A stretch of DNA of 64,000 bases, taken from Hofstenia miamia (Eukaryota; Xenacoelomorpha; Acoela). Below, in pieces: positions 60,010 through 64,000 of the stretch. Every line of letters starts with the position of its first letter. The stretch's first letter is position 1. The notes beneath the pieces were generated by a model. The model was not told where the DNA came from, did not search any database, and saw nothing but the letters and a program-made list of their open reading frames with translations. The stretch is taken from assembly GCA_004352715.1 (NCBI GenBank), contig SCFE01000050.1:1940036-2004035 (forward strand), in the 5' to 3' direction. Made by a program: the position numbers and the translations under genes.

Positions 60010-62630
60010 GTTTGTGATTTCGGTTTTGCCGAATCATAATCGCAATTTCATTGTATTTGATCAATATTTATATTTTAGAGATTGTACCCTACTTTGACAG
60101 AGGCGCAGGTAAAAACCAAAATTTTGCATGTGACAACATTGTTACTAAACGCAGTTAACACTAACTCCTGGTTGTAGTCCAATCACTCAAACTTACAAGT
60201 CCATTTAACATCATGTTAAATTGTGTTTTGTCTTGTGAGGTAATGGTGTCATTATCTAAGTCTATGTCCTGTCTCTGCTATTGTTTAACATTATGAATTT
60301 TTATTATAAAAAATTGTATATGCCTATGCGGACATTAAATACACGCAGATTTAATGTTTAATTTTATTCGTTAAATTACGCTTCGGTATCTGAAATTAAT
60401 CCTGCATTCCGCCAGGGTTATCGCAATTTTTCTACTAGTATGTAATTAATATCACATGGTAGATTTTCAAATCAAACCGATTCATTTTTATGTTCAAATC
60501 GGTTGTATTTTCCTTTACATTCCATGTCAAATTGGTCCACAATTATTTCAATTGAAGTCATGCTTTTGGTCATTGATTAATAACGAGTGCTTAGATTCGA
60601 CCATGTAATAGAATCATTGTCTCGTAATCTAACGCTACTATTTGCGGTGTTTGTGCATCTTTTTGTAAAATTGATAAGGGCAATAATGATTTATAAAAAT
60701 ATTGATGTTTTCATTTTTAATGCGGTTATTTCTATTTTGCAACAAATAATAAATTTAAGTTCTTGCATCAAGTGAAAGAGGGTGTTGTTCTATATGTATT
60801 TATTCGGAACAGAAAGATTTGGTGAAATAAACAGGTGAAATTTTGTATTTTTTTTGTTAAATGTGTATCGTTCGTTTGGCGACAATGTGTTTACTAGTGA
60901 GGAGTGAATTGTTCTGTCTGCACTGTTTCAACTTGTTTAGAATCTAGATTGCAATCACTTCACTTAGTTATTGTTTTTACGATTTTGTGTGCGTCACCAA
61001 ATGGTGTTTTTTAGTAAGTTAAAATGCTTTATTTCTCATGTTATTAGCAGAGGGATTTTGATTCTAAGATTTTCTTCAAATTGGTCTTTCTCCGTTAACG
61101 AAATAGTAATATATTTATTTTATTTTTCTGAGGGGGGGGGCATTTCCAATGATATAAAAGTGATTTTGACGGAGAGATATTTAAGATAATTTTTTCATCA
61201 GTAATGGAATTGGGATTGTTAAGCCCATATCCAAGTGGCGGGCAATGTCATCGATACACTGAATACATGTATCTATTTCAAAATACTAATTGTACGCAAT
61301 CATGACGGAACGAAATTACTCTCAGGCTTTGTTATCGACATTATAATTATCCCTTCTAATCTTCAATAACGCATGGCCACTAAATATATAATATTATTCT
61401 TTGAATTACCGGTTAGGGACGTTGGGGCGGCTAATTGGTTGGCCTTTTTACGCATCACCTGGACATGTGCACCCCTGGTCAGTCCCTTATTCATCCGAGT
61501 TCTATTCTAAGACTTCACATGCTTGGGCTGAATTGGGACTAAAATAATCGACCTCACTCCATTGCTAATTCGTATATCTTTATTAATATAAAAATTTTAA
61601 TAATTATTTTTTGAGTTTTTTCCAAACCCTGCAGCTACTTGCTTTGTTAGTTAAAACTCAATTATTGTTGAATCTAAAAAAGGAAATGTCTTTGTATTCC
61701 ATCCGGAAGTAAACGTGTCATTTATTCAGAAGCTTCATCATTGAATTTGAAAATGAACTGGTAGTACTAACACATTGCTAATTTATTCTCAACCATTGTT
61801 TAGTAGATCAAATTAAATATTCATCTTCTCATCTTGTAATAATTAACATTTTTAGCTAAATACTTGTCATAGAAAATCGAAAATTACTATCAAATTAGGC
61901 GTATTTTCTACCTCATTTCCTTTCGCTGTGTTTCCGCAATTAATATGTAATGCACAAAATGCGCTATTTGTTTGAAGTTATCTCTTACACATTGTAATTA
62001 TCACAACTTTTCCCAATTTAAGACTTTTTTCCTGCATCCATACATGTAGGCTTGATGGGTGGAAAATAACTAATAATTTCGAGTTGGAGATTTCTATTAC
62101 CAATCAACTTACTTCTTTGTACAATAATGTTCCTTAAAAATAAATTTCTATTACTAAAAGAGACATATGTGATTTTCAAATTAGCTCTTATTATAAAAAT
62201 TGTACTCATATAACATGAGATGCCATGTGCATACTTGATTTTTTGTATTTATTTTTTACTTTGCTGAGAAGTCGATCACGAGTATCTTTGTATTTAAAAT
62301 AACGTTGTACCAGACTGTTTGTTTGGTTGATTAACGTCCTCTGTAATTTATGAGCTTGTCAATTATTTTTCTAAACCTAGATCTCTGCATCCTTGAAATA
62401 ATTGAAACATTTCAGTTTTGTACAGTCTGTGACAGACTATATCGAGTTAACCTAGATTCTTAAAATTCTTCTGCATCGAGCAATTATTTTGTTTAATTAG
62501 TCTATTGTTGCTAATGATTCAAATGTCAGAATTTTATTAAAACTTTATCAAATGTGTAGAAATTTTCAAGGCAAAATTATCGCTTTTTATAATTCTATTC
62601 ACCTACTACACCTTTTCTTGTTCAAATTCT
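60010..62630. other. Beta-catenin intron, nothing firm
   Basis: AT-rich intron. A poly-G run at about 61132-61140. A GC-richer patch at 61420-61510 (GGGGCGGCTAATTGGTTGGCC, GGACATGTGCACCCCTGG) stands out but is unclassified. Confidence 0.4.
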
Positions 62631-62635
62631 GAAAA

Positions 62636-63140
62636 CCCAAATTCAGTTTCGGAAAAATGAATTCATATTCGGAAAAATAAATCATATTCCGAAGAATTGA
62701 ATTCAAATTCGGAAAAATTACGGAATTTTTCTACTTAGTTTACGCTAACCAAGGCATTCTGAAAAAATCGTAGCTGCAATGTCAAGCAACATTACATGTA
62801 TTTATTGAAAACATACTTTCTCTATATCTATAAGAGGAATCCGTTTGTCTTATACCATAAATCAAATTATTTTTTATCACCGTATGTGGACACAGTAACA
62901 AAGTTACAACCTTTATGTCCTCAAGCGCAAGTGCTGGAGAATAGCAGTAGTTTAAACGATTTTTCGATTTTAAAAATTGTATGCAACTTGCGGCCCACTC
63001 TGTACATTTATTTTACAAAACTCACAATTCTATGATAATACTAAGCAACTATTGTCATGTAAATGCGTACATCAAAGTTCTTATCTAAATCAATAAAACA
63101 TGTTCCACATTTAAATTTACTTTTTCCGAATTTGAACTTG
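62636..63140. mobile_element. Candidate inverted-repeat element, AATTCGGAAAAA-motif type
   Basis: Near the left side AAATTCAGTTTCGGAAAAAT is followed by three or four more copies of ATTCGGAAAAAT-like words (62650-62725). The right side ends TTTTTCCGAATTTGAACTT, the inverse. Target duplication not clear. The 80-codon frame inside (62796-63035) has no domain. Confidence 0.5.
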
Positions 63141-63159
63141 AAATGGTTTAGAAGTTCAT

Positions 63160-63262
63160 GGTACTGGTCTCGATACGTGTTCAAATTTTAAATTCTGGTC
63201 CAGTCTCTTGATATTTGTTCCAGTCCAGTCGAGGACTACGCGTATTCCCCGGTCCAGTATAT
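63160..63262. repeat. GGTCCAGTC-iterated short element
   Basis: TACTGGTCTCGATACG at the left and, inverted, TACTGGACCGGGGAATACG at the right bracket TGGTCCAGTCTC and GTTCCAGTCCAGTCG. About 100 bp; resembles the patch at 48735. Target duplication not found. Confidence 0.45.
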
Positions 63263-63395
63263 CTAGTACATGTATATCTATTTCTGGGTCCTTATTGAGA
63301 TTAATTGTGCTAAAATCAAGACGTCGTAATTTAGAACGGCATGGCTAAAATTGTGAATATATCAGTCAAGTTGAATACTGAATCGAGATTTTACA

Positions 63396-63396
63396 G

Positions 63397-63428
<32 letters not shown>

Positions 63429-63443
63429 TTATTTATTTATTTA
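63396..63443. repeat. (TA)n-(TTTA)n compound microsatellite
   Basis: About 13 TA units followed by four or five TTTA units. Confidence 0.95.
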
Positions 63444-64000
63444 TAAATGTAACTATAATATAATCGTTAAAAAAATTTCGATTGTGTTGAAAATTTTTTA
63501 GAATGTGTTTCAAAGCTAGAATGAGCAAAAAATGATTGTAAGCTAAATTTTGCCGATTTCCGCGATTGTTCATGAATTTCCCACGAATATTTTTTACTAA
63601 GAATTAAGATTTGAATGAAAAACACTTAAAATTTGCAGATTTGACAACAAATTTGCCAGCTGTATGCCTTTGCAGGCAATATGTGAGGTCCATTTAGCAA
63701 AATCACAATCCTATTAGTTTTCTTTGATATATGTAACATATTTTGCTTTAATGTAGCTTTTGCCTACTCTTCCATTTCGTACCTTCACGGAACTTAAGCG
63801 GTTTTTCTACAGAACCAGAAATAGTTGAGGTTAGCTGTTGCTCAGATGTGCCTTTGATCTTTGAATTATTTGATAATTTCGTTGAGGATAATTTTGAAAC
63901 TTTTGGATTTTTCTTTCAAAGTACTGGTAGATAATACTTTTGCATACTTCACGTGAGGGAATAATTTTAGCACAGATGTCCACTATTAAATGAGAGCGCA

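Noticed and set aside
62796-63035. Possible next beta-catenin exon
   Set aside because: The peptide does not match the armadillo segment expected after ALVRLLESK, and it lies between inverted-repeat ends.
1-64000. CRISPR array, operon, phage or bacterial features
   Set aside because: The sequence is eukaryotic, with spliced genes and DNA transposons; no regular spacer array or prokaryotic gene organisation was seen.
1-64000. tRNA or rRNA genes
   Set aside because: No A-box/B-box pair with a cloverleaf, and no rRNA core motif, noticed on either strand; a covariance-model scan would be needed to exclude them.

Overview
The window is AT-rich, intron-rich metazoan nuclear DNA dominated by degenerate DNA transposons. 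Two host genes can be recognised. A tunicate or another fast-evolving deuterostome would fit: beta-catenin is present with an intact degron but a clearly diverged first armadillo region, introns are large, and hAT and piggyBac relics are abundant. The species cannot be fixed from the sequence. A few N-runs and two copied segments abutting N's show draft-assembly seams.

Layout. (1) Bases 1-344, minus: start of a retroelement-like ORF running off the window. (2) Bases 2334-15138, minus: nine exons of a WD40-repeat gene best matching WDR88, introns packed with short hAT elements. Exons 11694-11820 and 11904-12030 are homologous, both 127 nt and identical in phase, so the frame is kept only if exactly one is used. 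This is a predicted mutually exclusive exon pair that swaps one WD40 blade. (3) Bases 15650-22000: a transposon pile-up with a LINE reverse-transcriptase relic, a nearly complete hAT element with exact 8-bp target-site duplications (TSDs), a piggyBac relic split by a second hAT element, and a different piggyBac relic. (4) Bases 24276 to beyond 60009, plus: beta-catenin. Degron, alpha-catenin-binding and first armadillo exons are certain. Two upstream exons (24276, 26053) join in frame and would add a predicted helical or coiled-coil N-terminal extension of about 65 residues, upstream of a 28-kb intron. The gene continues past the window.

Non-autonomous elements. At least seven insertions have TIRs plus 8-bp duplications that are perfect or differ at one base; four more have duplications differing only by transitions. 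Many carry their own iterated GC-rich motif near the ends (CCGACCCG, GAGCCGAGCC, GGGCCGGGCC, AATCGATTCG, AACCGAAACC, AATTCGGAAAAA). Iterated motifs near the ends would suit multi-site transposase binding, but that is inference.

The two host genes are not obviously connected. The most interesting points are the mutually exclusive exon pair, the candidate beta-catenin N-terminal extension with alternative starts, and the hAT family diversity.
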